A DNA stretch of 64,000 nucleotides. It comes from Neomonachus schauinslandi (Eukaryota; Chordata; Mammalia; Carnivora; Phocidae). The translations under genes were made by a program, and so were the position numbers. Of this stretch, positions 13,221 through 22,918 are shown piece by piece (the first letter of the stretch is position 1; each line of letters opens with the position of its first letter). The DNA lies in the NCBI RefSeq assembly GCF_002201575.2, contig NC_058405.1:78154070-78218069 (forward strand), in the 5' to 3' direction. The notes under the pieces are model-generated. The model did not search any database. It was not told the DNA's origin and worked only from the letters and a program-made list of their open reading frames with translations.

Positions 13221-13797
13221 TTCACCTCCAGCCGCAATAGAAGCACCTGGGCCTGCTGGCTTCTGTCCCTGCCGAGGGAAGGCCATTCCTCTCCCCAGCC
13301 TTTGTCCTGAATTACCTTTGTCATGGAGCTCATCGGTGAGTGCCCCTGGCACAGACTGTACAGACTTGAGCAAGGCGGCTTCTCCTGTATTTACCCCCTG
13401 CTATTGCTATAGGACCCAGACACAAACCCAGGCACAGGCCAGTGCCCACTGCAAAGAAAAGAATCCTGAACACTCTTGAAGTCAGCATCCTTTCCCCCCT
13501 GAGCATGGATGCTTTCCAGGTGGCTTCTTGAGAACAACCCCAGCAGATTCAGAGGCCAGCCTCTCAGGCAAACCCAGTCACATCCAAACCCAAACGTGAA
13601 CTCTGCAGTCTGCACTCCAGCTGCAATCTTTGCTACACACAAATATAGTGCCGTGGGTTTCCTGGCTTGGAGATGTGAGAAAGGTCTGCTTCCTCCCCCA
13701 CCCCATGTTTTTATGTCTATTATATTAAAAATGTGTTCCTAGTCTTCCACACAATGATTTTTCTAAGGGCAAAGGGATTATATTTAAAAGTAAGTGA

Positions 13798-14005
13798 GGG
13801 GCACCTGGGTGGCTCAGTCAGTTAAGCGGTTAAGCATCTGCCTTCAGCTCCAGTCATGATCCCAGGGTCCTGGGATCTGGCCACGGTCAGGCTCCCTCCT
13901 CAGCAGGGAGCCTGCTTCTCCTTCTCCCTCTGCCTCTCCCACCCCCCCCTCCTGATTTCTCTCTCTCAAATAAATAAAATCTTTAAAAAAAAAGGGGGGG
14001 GTGGG
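13798..14005 (+). mobile_element. CAN SINE (tRNA-Lys type)
   Basis: The head GGCACCTGGGTGGCTCAGTC is followed by the GATCCCAGGGTCCTGGGATC body, a CT-rich stretch, AAATAAATAAAATC and a poly(A)/poly(G) tail. Flanked by a 7-bp TSD TAAGTGA (13791-13797 and 14006-14012). A small head duplication (GTTAAGCGGTTAAGC) is private to this copy. Confidence 0.93.
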
Positions 14006-14012
14006 TAAGTGA

Positions 14013-15952
14013 AACTAATGGGGGGAATGAGGCAACACTTTGAAAAGGATGCTCTTGCACCAACCCTGGACTATGCTCACTCGGTCCCTCTGATCAGCCA
14101 TTCTTCATCTCTGTGGGACGAGACTCACCCCGAAGGAAAAAGTCAGCTCGCCCATCTCCAGCCTGCCCTTGGAGTTCCATGCCAGGGTATTCACATCCAT
14201 AGGAAAGCACTGGGCATCGATGGGTAAGCAGTGGGGAGGGGGGAAAGCTGAAGCTCATTAAATCCCATGAAGCACCAGACTCCATGCCCACATTGGCTAA
14301 CTCATCCTCTCATTAACTGTGTGTGCTAGTTTTCTGAATGCATTTTACATAAGAAGATCTCAATGCCCAGAAAGGACAATTGGCCCCAGCCAATGGTGAC
14401 GGTTGTGAGAAGATTCAGATTCAGATCTGCCTGAAGCTTTACTTGAGACCGAGATGTATAGAATGGCCCAGAAGAGTGGAAGCAATCCAAGCAAACCTCG
14501 GGGACCATGAAGAATATTAGATAAATGGTGATTGCCACATTACGGCCCCTTAGCTTCCCTCCTGCTGGATCTATAAGAAGTGTACATCCCCACTGGTCTT
14601 GATTGTTAAAACCCCCTACCAAGACCATCTACAGCTTTTCATTTCAAGTCCTTGGCACCTGGTCACATTGCTAAAACTCCAGATCACCTGGAATCGAGTG
14701 ACAAGTAGAGTAGCGAAAGTTCTCTACAAATTCACAAAATACGGGGAGTGAGCCTCCATGACTCACGTCAGTGGCATCTCCTACTGCCCCACCAGAAAGG
14801 GGACTCCAAGTTAATTTTTAAAACTCTTCTCTTGGATGAGATCTAAATGAAGATCTCACTGCTGCTGGCCCTTTCCAATCTGGCGTGGATGGATACTTGG
14901 GCCATGTCCTACCCGGGCTGATTAGAATCTGACTCTTTAATCTCTGGGCCCATATTCAAAAGTGGAAACTAAAATACATTTAGATTTTTCACAGAGAGTT
15001 GATTAGTTCCACCACAGAATTGTCTGCTAGTTCTCCAGTTAATGCCTTAACCAAACGAAATAATAAACAGCTGCCTGTGTGACTATAATAGAGTCTCTCA
15101 TTAGAAAATGGGGGTGCTTTTCTTCTATTTTCAAGGATGCAATCCTCATAATTCAACAACATGTTTACAATTAGTTATTTCAAACAACATCCTCTTCTAT
15201 CTCATATGTTATCACATCTACTATCTTTACAGCCAAATATTCAGACATATACAAGAAAAATTATACATATTCTCAGGGTCCGTTTTGCTAAAAAAAATCA
15301 CAGTTGTTTCATTTAAGTTTTGCTACTGTACCTCTGGTTCTTTGGTGATAGAGGACAAAAAAGTTTACAGATCGCCATAAACATTTATAAAATTAAAATG
15401 AGCTGTAACCTCCATATACACTCAATACAGCATTTCTTTTTAATCATCTGTTTCCTATCCTAAACCCTATCTCTGTCAGTGATGCAATCTGGGTAACCCC
15501 TTTCAGAGCAGGATGCTGCGCCAATATCAGATACAACACTTCACAGACTCCTGTTTTTCTCATATTAGTCCAATTGCTAATCCTCACTCAACCAGAAAGA
15601 GATAGAAAGAAAGATAGAAGGCACTGAAGAAAGACTCTATTAATTTTACAGCCATTCAATTAAACTATTACTTCTGCAACTTCTAAGTTCTCATCTGACC
15701 ATCTGGGAAGCTATGCCAAAACATACAAGTACAGAGTTTGTTTGCATTTTGCAAAGAGCTGGGAATCAAATACATGTTTACTGTAAGCTAAATTCCATGA
15801 GTGTCCTAATCAAACATGTATAATTCTATAAATATGCTCCAGCCCTGATTTGAAAGTGGAAAGGAGGAAAACATTTTCTTCCTCCCCACCCCCTCCCCTG
15901 TAATGTTAAAATTTGCTCAGTTTAGATCATTAACAGCAAAGATTTTTGAGAT
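14013..15952. other. single-copy sequence, no gene seen
   Basis: No named repeat or gene. The longest frame (100 codons at 14326-14628, minus) lacks recognisable features. Confidence 0.5.
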
Positions 15953-16170
15953 GCAACATAGCATATTGGTTAGAAGCCTAGATTCTGGAGCCAGACCTCC
16001 CAGATCAGAATCCTGGCCACACTACTTACTAACTGTGTGACCTTGTGTAAATTAGTATCTCCGTGCCTCAGTTTTCTCATCTGCAAAATGGGGATATTAT
16101 AGAATACCTACCTCAGAGGAAGCTATGAAGATTAAATAAATCAATATGTGTAAAGCTTTCAAAGGCGGCC
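15953..16170 (+). mobile_element. MIR, nearly full length
   Basis: It reads GATTCTGGAGCCAGACC…ACTAACTGTGTGACCTTGTG…CCTCAGTTTTCTCATCTGCA AAATGGGG…TACCTCAGAGG, the MIR consensus in order on the + strand. Confidence 0.85.
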
Positions 16171-16776
16171 CAGGTAAGTATTTGATAAAGGTAGAAAAAA
16201 AAGAAAAAAAAAACTAAGTGGCATCACAGGTCACACACCATCTTCTGCTTTTAAGGAAATCAAAAGCTAGCTAGGAACATGAAACAAAGGGAAATAGTAG
16301 TGCAAAGAAACATACAACAATTATGAAATAAGTACTGGCTTTTGGTGGTGGCTATGAGTGAATATAACTGGAATATTTGCTTAAAAACAGGAATAGTTAT
16401 GAAGTCCTTTGAACTGATAAACTGATCCAACACTTATTATACTGTAAGTCCTAAAGACCATAGTCATTTTATTCATGGCAATGTTTAGGTTTCAAACTAT
16501 CCTAAAGAGGGAAAATCACCCATCATCTTGGAGCTTCCAGTTCTGGATCCCAAATCCGGGCTATGACTCCTACTGCTTCGTTTTTTTTCACCAGATGGAG
16601 GTAAGCCTTTGCTCGGTATTTCTGGCCTGGAAGAAACAAATTCCAACTTATGTTAGACCATCATTGAATGCTCAGTGGTGCTGAAGGTGATATGCAACAA
16701 TTTTCTCACTTTAAACCTTTAAGTAAGTGTAAAGTTTGGAAATTCTTCACATTAAGTTATTCATACCTGTTTTCTT

Positions 16777-16844
16777 TTATTTTATTTTATTTTATTATGT
16801 TATGTTAATCACCATACGTTACATCATTAGTTTTTGATGTAGTG
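16777..16844 (-). mobile_element. micro-L1: extremely 5'-truncated carnivoran L1 3' end
   Basis: A (TTTTA)n tail is followed by the reverse complement of the young L1 3' tip also present at 28700-28760 (same words: GATGTAATGTATGGTGATTAAC). Only about 50 bases of L1 body are present. The insert is flanked by a 17-bp TSD with one mismatch, TTCATA(C/T)CTGTTTTCTT, at 16760-16776 and 16845-16861. This is a genuine, very short L1 retroposition event. Confidence 0.8.
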
Positions 16845-16913
16845 TTCATATCTGTTTTCTTAAGTCTTTAGTAAAAATGAAAGTCTATCAGAAAGTACCC
16901 ATTTTTTTCCCAG

Positions 16914-17136
16914 AGCCCACCATGTGCCTAAAACAGGGCCATATTCCACGAACAAGAAAGAAGAAATCAAAGAGGAAAAAAAAGTTTGCTCTAGAAAACT
17001 TTACCATCACACTGAAGGGACAAAACAGGCTGATAGGTTTAAGACAATCAGAGAACAGTATCAAGCTCGTATGGAAGAAAGTGCCTGTGGGGTGGATCTT
17101 CAAGATGGAGAAGAGCCTTACACAGAGTCTCAAGAG
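16914..17136 (+). other. weak candidate coding exon, unrecognised
   Basis: An open frame (16915-17199) follows a good acceptor-like sequence (CATTTTTTTCCCAG^AG at 16913/16914). A donor-like GTGAAT follows at 17137, giving a 223-base exon of 74 codons. The translation is Lys/Glu-rich at its start (NKKEEIKEEKK) and hydrophilic later (ADRFKTIREQYQARMEES), and I do not recognise it. The sequence is poor in T, which favours open frames by chance, and two other frames are also open here. A chance ORF is the most likely explanation. Confidence 0.2.
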
Positions 17137-17720
17137 GTGAATTTTCCGGTACAGGGGGACAAAACATGTAGGTACAAGATGCCTTTAAAGTTAATTTAAT
17201 GTCTGAGTAAGGAATGGCATAGGGCTGTAAACCCTATGAGGAGGACACCTCAGCTAAAGTAGACCATATACAAGAGGAACACACCACCACACCACACCAC
17301 TGGGATGAGTTTTTAGTAAGAGTTAAGTCTAACTCTCCCTTGTTTTGTGATTTACCTGATGAAAATCTACTTTAATGTTCCAATTTGGGAGAGTTGGTAC
17401 ATCCATTTTTTGATAGGCCATTAAAAATAACAGAAAACAAGAAAATCCTTTGTATTTGCTTTTGAGCTATAGCCATTGACAGTGGAATAAAATAAATAGG
17501 ACGGGACCAGAAAGGGGAGGTAACTGTGTGACGCTCATGGCATAAGAGGGACAACAGAGGGAACTTGTGGGGAAGCGGGGGGGTGCATGCCTGGCCCCAT
17601 GCACTCATCGGGGCTTTAAAAAACACTGTCCTGGCGCCGTCCAACTCTTCAGCAGGATGTGACCCTCCAGCAGCCCTCTGGCACCTTCAGGCCAGATGGG
17701 CAGGGCAAATTAGATTAACC
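17137..17720. other. single-copy sequence with short CACCA repeat
   Basis: Nothing gene-like. A short (CACCA)n tract lies at about 17281-17300. Confidence 0.5.
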
Positions 17721-17729
17721 AAAGCACCA

Positions 17730-17927
17730 GGGTGCCTGGGTGGCTCAGTGGGTTAAGCACCCGACTCTTGGTTTAGGCTCAGGTCGTGATCCCGTGGTTG
17801 TGGGATTGAGCCCTGTGTTGGGCTCTGTGCTCAGTGCACTGTCTACTTCAGATTCTCTCTCCCTCTCCCTCTCATCTGTGCGCTCTCGCTCTCTCTCTCA
17901 AATAAATAAATAAAATCTTAAAAAAAA
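17730..17927 (+). mobile_element. CAN SINE, older variant
   Basis: The head GGTGCCTGGGTGGCTCAGTG is followed by a divergent body (GTGATCCCGTGGTTGTGGGA, TTGGGCTCTGTGCTCAGTGC), unlike the CCTGCTTCTCCCTCTCC type, so it belongs to an older or different subfamily. 9-bp TSD AAAGCACCA (17721-17729 and 17928-17936). Confidence 0.92.
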
Positions 17928-17936
17928 AAAGCACCA

Positions 17937-18178
17937 AGTCATGGGGATGTAATGTACAACATGGGGACTGTAGTCAATAATATTATACTATAATTTTGAA
18001 AGTTGCTAAGAAATTCTCATCACAAGGATTAAAAAAAAAATGTAACTTGTTGTGGTGACAGATGGTAAATGCCCTTAATGTGATGATCCTTTTGCAATGT
18101 ATACAAACGTTGAAGTATTATGTTGTAAACCTGAAACTACTATAATGTTGTACCTCAGTTATACTTTAATTTTTTTTT
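17937..18178 (+). mobile_element. L1 3' end fragment (L1M-like)
   Basis: Words typical of an L1M 3' UTR: 'gggatgtaatgtacaacatggggact', 'tagtcaataatattata', 'ggtgacagatggtaa' and 'tgttgtaaacctgaaactac', ending in 'tatactttaattttttttt'. The SINE at 17730 sits at its left edge. Confidence 0.7.
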
Positions 18179-18723
18179 TACAAGCAGCCAACTGTAAAAT
18201 AAGAGAAGCTGATTGCTAAAAAGCAAAAAAGGCTCCGTGTCAAAAGACTAGGCAGGAGGTCCAGAACCTGGAGGATGCTGGAAACAAGGGGCTGGGCAGA
18301 AAAAACAGAGTAGCACAGGACAGTACCAAGAGCCAGACCTGATCAGAAACCAACCTCAGGACAGAGGCAACCGGAGGCCACATGTGGATATGGACAAGTG
18401 GCTGCAGCAGACTAGGCTGGGGGCAGGACAGGGCAAGACTAATGGCCCATGCCCAAGTTTCCTTGGGGCTTCCCACCAGGATTTCCATTAGATACTCTGA
18501 TTTCAGGTAAGGTTCTGAGTGACTTAATTTTTTATTTTCCTTTTAAAAAATATCATACTTTCTGTTATGAATTTGCATACTGATTTTCAGTTTGTTTGAT
18601 TTTTATCAAAATTACAGATGTGCTTAGTTTGCATCAAGTCATCTACAAGACTTGTCAAGAAAACAACAGTAACAGCCCACATGCCATCTTTTGCTTCCCA
18701 AAGGCAACCATTTTCAAATCTTT
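18179..18723. other. single-copy sequence
   Basis: No gene or repeat recognised. It ends in the left TSD copy of the 7SK relic. Confidence 0.5.
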
Positions 18724-18944
18724 CGGGACGTGAGGGTGATCTAGCTGGCGATCTGACCACCAGGGTGGATTCAGCTGATCAGGCTAGCTAAGCAGGTGTC
18801 CCCTTCTTCCCTTACTGCTCCATGTGCATCCATCCCAAAGCTGCATGCCCCATGGAAATGGATGACCCATCCTCAATAGAGGAGGACCATTCAGTGAGGG
18901 GTTTACAAGTAGCTGCACTCCCCTGCTAGAACCTCCAGACACTC
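18724..18944 (+). pseudogene. 7SK RNA retropseudogene, 3'-truncated and tailless
   Basis: The sequence follows 7SK snRNA from its 5' end: GGGACGTGAGGGTGATCTAG, GATTCAGCTGATCAGGCTAG, GCAGGTGTCCCCTTCTTCCC, CTCCATGTGCATCC, AGAGGAGGACCATTCAG, and AGTAGCTGCACTCCCCTGCT followed by AGAACCTCCA. It stops at about two-thirds of the usual length of roughly 330 nt and lacks the terminal hairpin and U-run. A short deletion lies in the first hairpin and several CpG sites are decayed to TpG/CpA. There is no poly(A). A 10-bp TSD TCAAATCTTT flanks it (18714-18723 and 18945-18954). The copy is a dead pseudogene; functional 7SK would inhibit P-TEFb. Confidence 0.88.
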
Positions 18945-18954
18945 TCAAATCTTT

Positions 18955-19273
18955 TAGCTAATTGTTTTCATATTTGCATCCATGTCTGCAAGTAACTTAC
19001 ACATATTGCTACTTCTGAATTTTTCCATGTTACGTATTATCAGTTGATTTTCACCCTTTTGTACACACACATCCATCTCATTTCCACCATCTTTCCAATT
19101 AATTATCCTGTAATTTATGTTTGACCCATATTCAGGAATTACATTATTATATCCATGTAAATACTATTCACAGATTTGTGTTATACAATGGTTACTCTTC
19201 CTTGCTAACACAATAATTTGCTTTCCTTGGGGCTTATCTGCTTTTCCTTTACTTATATCTCTATCCTCTTATT
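18955..19273. other. AT-rich single-copy sequence
   Basis: Nothing recognised. It runs up to the left TSD copy of the next SINE. Confidence 0.5.
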
Positions 19274-19284
19274 AATTCAATTCT

Positions 19285-19398
19285 TGGGAGTGCCTGGCTG
19301 GCTCAGTCGGTAGACCATGCAACACTTGATCTCAGGGTCGTAAGTTCAAGCCCCATGTTGGGTGTAGAGATTACTTAAAAATAAAATCTTTTAAAAAA
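19285..19398 (+). mobile_element. short CAN SINE variant
   Basis: The head GGGAGTGCCTGGCTGGCTCAG is followed by 'gatctcagggtcgtaagttcaagccccatgttgggtgtagag' and a short A-rich tail without the CT-rich segment, giving about 114 bp. 11-bp TSD AATTCAATTCT (19274-19284 and 19399-19409). Confidence 0.9.
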
Positions 19399-19504
19399 AT
19401 TCAATTCTCAATTCTCCCCTAGTTCAGTAAACCTCCTAATAATACATTCAAATGCAGACACATGTTAGCTCTGGTCCTTTTCTTTTTTGACCTGGTGGAT
19501 TTAC

Positions 19505-20261
19505 ACCCTTCTAACAACACCATTTTATTGTCCCTTCATAGATGCTACAAGAGGGAGAAGAGCCAGATGTGGGCGTTCACTCTGCCATCTTTGCCTAGCT
19601 GGCCAGAACTGCTTAATGCGGCTTAAACCTGTCACCTTTACCAACTGATGGTTTAATGGGAGTTTCAGCCCTTGAGAAACTGAAATACAAGGAGGAAGAC
19701 ACGTTGCCAAAAATAGAGATGAGGGATTCATTTTCAACACCCCTGGTTTTAAATTTCCTAAGCTGCTCTGTGGATTGATCTGAAGAGTCTCGTGTGAGTG
19801 AGTCTCTCCTGAAGGAAGAAAGCCATGCTCACGGAAGACGTCAACATCCACCTCATGGCCAGCACTGACTGCATCTTTGCCCTTGGCCACTACCTGCTTT
19901 CTGAGGTGACCTTCAGTCAGACTTCTCTGCAGTGTGCCATTCTTCAGGGTACCGCTACAGGTATCTGCTGTCTTCTTTTTCAAGAGATACGGGATGTATC
20001 TAATAAAAAGCTAAGGAAGAAACTATTTTGCCGTGCCTCTGTGATCCAGTCTCTCTTCCGGGCATATCCATGTTTATCACTTGATGACATGTTTTTGGTG
20101 CCCCAACCCTATAGCCCTAAAATGATTAGGGCTTCAGATCTGGTCTTAGGAAACTTGTAAAGTAGAGAGAGTATGCCACAGACAAGATCCCACTCTTCGT
20201 TTTGGTCATGCTCTTCCCACTCAGGGCTCACTCCTTGTCCCAAGATCCTGGCCTGTGTGTA
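19505..20261. other. single-copy sequence with unrecognised minus-strand ORF
   Basis: A 152-codon minus-strand frame (19525-19983) is followed on its own strand by AATAAA (19523-19528). I recognise no homologue, see no poly(A) tail and find no TSD. The opposing strand also has a 111-codon frame (19825-20160). Either could be chance; an old retrocopy or a non-coding RNA end is possible but unsupported. Confidence 0.3.
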
Positions 20262-20430
20262 CTAGGAAGAGCACTGGCTAAAGTAAGATAGGTGTGGCTT
20301 CCTTCCTTAACCAGCTGTGTGGTGCTGGGAGAGTAATCAAGTCTCTCTTAGGCCCATAACTATTTGCAAACTGGAGATAACCATGTTTGCCTTGAGAAAC
20401 TATTATGATACTTAGAGTTAATAAATATAG
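20262..20430 (+). mobile_element. MIR fragment
   Basis: 'GAGCACTGGCTAAAGT…AACCAGCTGTGTGGTGCTGGG…GCAAACTGGAGATAACCATG…TTAATAAAT' matches the MIR order on the + strand, with moderate divergence. Confidence 0.65.
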
Positions 20431-21105
20431 AACTTTGATTTCTAACAATATTAAGGATTTAATAACCTGAAAACTCCCACCATAATATAATTTAAAATAC
20501 CAAATAAAATATGGATTCCTTTTAAATGCCTAGTTGAGTTCTCAAAAATGGCGAATTCTCCAGAGGCCAGAAATGAAGAAGAAACAAGAAAACAGAGTGA
20601 AAGTTGTGTGAGAACACAGGGTTGGGGAGGGAGGAGCAATCTCCATTGTCCAGAAGAGCCGAGAGGTAAAACTGCAACTCCCATATAAAGATACAACTCT
20701 CCAAGATAACTCAGAAAAACAATGAATTAGGGAAAAATTCACCTCCAGTACAGGCAGAGAAAGAGAAAGCCATTCTATTTCTGATTGGGTTAAAAGTTTC
20801 CTCTGGGAATTCAAAACCTCAGCCAGATCTCACCCAAGTTTAGAGAAATCCTGCTACCCAAAATGAAATCTTGGATCCCCTAGAAAACCAATACAGAACC
20901 CCTCTACAGGGACATGATTCACACATAGCATATGGAGAAAGAAACCACCATCAGTGAGAGTCAGCAGAAATAAAATAAACAGCAGGATTCAATTCTTAAG
21001 AAATTGTGACCATTAAAAAAAAAGCAAAGAGATTAAAAATAAAATTTCAAATGATTTAAAACAAAAATGATTTTAAAATGTAAGAAACAAATAAGATGCG
21101 CCTTA
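20431..21105. other. AT-rich single-copy sequence
   Basis: Nothing recognised. Three overlapping minus frames of 60-90 codons have no recognisable domains. Confidence 0.45.
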
Positions 21106-21122
21106 AAAAAGGAATAGGCAGG

Positions 21123-21315
21123 GGGCGCCTGGGTGGCTCAGTCCATTAAGTGTCTGCTTTTGGCTCAGATCATGATCCCAGGGTCTAGGATCAAGCCCAG
21201 AGTTGGGATCTCTGCTCAGCAAGGAGCTTGCTTCTCCCTCTCCCTCTGCCTGCCACTCCCCCTGCTTGTGCTCTCTCTGTCAAATAAATAAATAAAAATC
21301 TTTTAAAAATGTTTT
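21123..21315 (+). mobile_element. CAN SINE
   Basis: The head GGGCGCCTGGGTGGCTCAGT leads through a CT-rich body to AAATAAATAAATAAAAATC. 17-bp perfect TSD AAAAAGGAATAGGCAGG (21106-21122 and 21316-21332). Confidence 0.95.
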
Positions 21316-21589
21316 AAAAAGGAATAGGCAGGCTTAAAAAAACAAACAGAGCTTATAGTAATAAAAAGTATAGCTGACGAAATGAAAACATCTCAGTGGA
21401 TGAGTTTTAACAGACTATTAGACAAAGCTGAAGGAAGAATTAGTAAACTGAAAATAAACCTAAGGATATGACACAGAACACAGCATTTAAAAAGAGATTA
21501 AAATACATGGAAAATAAAATGAAAATGCCCAACGAATATCCAACTAGAATTCAAGGAGAAATGGAGACTGGTATTAAAAGAGACATTGT

Positions 21590-21773
21590 TGGAGTGCCTG
21601 GGTGGCTCAGTAGGTTAAATAATCACCTTCAGCTCAGGTCATGATCTCATTATCCTGGGACTGGGCCCCGCATCAGGCTCTCTGCTCAGCAGGGAGTCTG
21701 CTTCTGCCTCTCTCTGCTCATGCTCTCTTTGTCTCTCTCAAATAAATTAAAAAAAAAAAATCTTAAAAAAAAA
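21590..21773 (+). mobile_element. CAN SINE
   Basis: Head TGGAGTGCCTGGGTGGCTCAG, body ending AAATAAATT and an A-rich tail. 15-bp TSD with one mismatch, TAAAAGAGAC(A/C)TTGT, at 21575-21589 and 21774-21788. Confidence 0.94.
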
Positions 21774-22004
21774 TAAAAGAGACCTTGTCTGAAAACAAGG
21801 CACTTAAGGTACATAACACATTTTAGGCCCCCAGTAAATAAAATGATTTTGAGTTTAGTTCTTATACTTATGTAACTCTGAATCTCAAGCACCAGAAACC
21901 ACAAGAGCTCAGGCATCGCTGTAGGTCTTCTGCAATCTGGTATGTTTGTGGAATATTTATAAAATGAAAAAAACTTAGAGGTAACTTACTTAAAAAACTT
22001 AGTC

Positions 22005-22240
22005 AATAATCTGAGTGTTGATCCTAGCCCTCTCACTTATTAGCTAAGCATATTGCTCAACTCATTGAGCTTCAACTTCTTCAGCCACAAAATGGAAATA
22101 AAACAATTAATCTTCAAAAAGTGTTGCTCTAAAGATCAAAAGAACAAAACGCATGTAAAACAGTTACTACAGAGATTGGCACAAAGTGAGCATTCAATAA
22201 ATGAAAGCTATCAATATTGCTTATTGTTAATTTTCACTTC
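22005..22240 (+). mobile_element. MIR fragment
   Basis: Diverged MIR wording: 'gatcctagccctctcacttattagct', 'gagcttcaacttcttcagcc-aaaatgg' and 'ggcacaaagtgagcattcaataaatg'. Confidence 0.65.
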
Positions 22241-22918
22241 AAATGAAAAAATAGAAGCCCAGAGAAGTTAAATAATTTCTGAGACACACAATATACTAAC
22301 AGTAGACCAAGAATTAGAATCCAACATTCTCAACCTATATTCTTGTACTTTCTCTGCCATACCTCACAGCCTCTCAAGTGCAGAAATTAGGGAGCTAGAA
22401 GCTAGCTGGCTTGAAAAAAGCTACATGAGACTTCAGAAGCATGGCCCAAGATGTTTCCATCCTGTCTTAAGATGATATAATATACAGTGTGTAGACACAA
22501 CAAGCTTTCATGACACAAACAAATGAATAACTGACAAGGAAATATAGGCCTGTAGGGAAGATATTTCAAGGCATTCCAAGTGAGAGGGCAAATCTAACGT
22601 CTCAAGGCATGTCAAGAGAAGATCAATGGCAAGTCCACTTCTCAGAGTGATGAGGTATACAGAGGCACCTGTTCCTTGATCTTAGTGACCCAGGGAACAA
22701 GAGCACTCAGGTGTATCAGGGAGATAGATGCCTTATCCATGGTATATTGCAAATAGCCTCTGGAGCTCAACTGGTATCAACCACTATCAACCTCACAGAG
22801 ATTTATGTGTTTTAGTAGCACCCAAAGAAATCTGAAATTGTGTATTGTCAAAGGTAGAGTTTCTTGCTGGCCCTGAGGGAGTCTGCAAATGTGGTGTCAG
22901 TTGTGCAGTTAGGAGACT
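22241..22918. other. single-copy sequence
   Basis: No gene or repeat recognised between the MIR and the start of the L1 cluster. Confidence 0.45.

Larger units (their letters stand above)
8991..13797. other. long repeat-poor single-copy stretch
   Basis: About 4.8 kb almost free of recognisable interspersed repeats. It contains short simple tracts (12139-12172 pyrimidine-rich; 12346-12400 CA-rich; 12637-12670 T9 G14 (TG)n) and a GC-rich patch listed separately. The open frames at 12441-13076 (211 codons, +) and 13027-13479 (150 codons, +) cross the homopolymer or GC-rich patches and have no recognisable domain. The region is a candidate for conserved regulatory sequence only by its repeat exclusion. 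Confidence 0.5.

Noticed and set aside
12441..13479. Overlapping long + frames (211 and 150 codons)
   Set aside because: The first crosses T9-G14-(TG)n. The second lies in a GC-rich patch that lowers stop frequency. Neither has a domain, codon signature or splice structure I can support.
13798..13870. tRNA-like sequence at SINE heads
   Set aside because: These are tRNA-Lys-derived SINE 5' parts; they lack an intact cloverleaf and are listed as SINEs.
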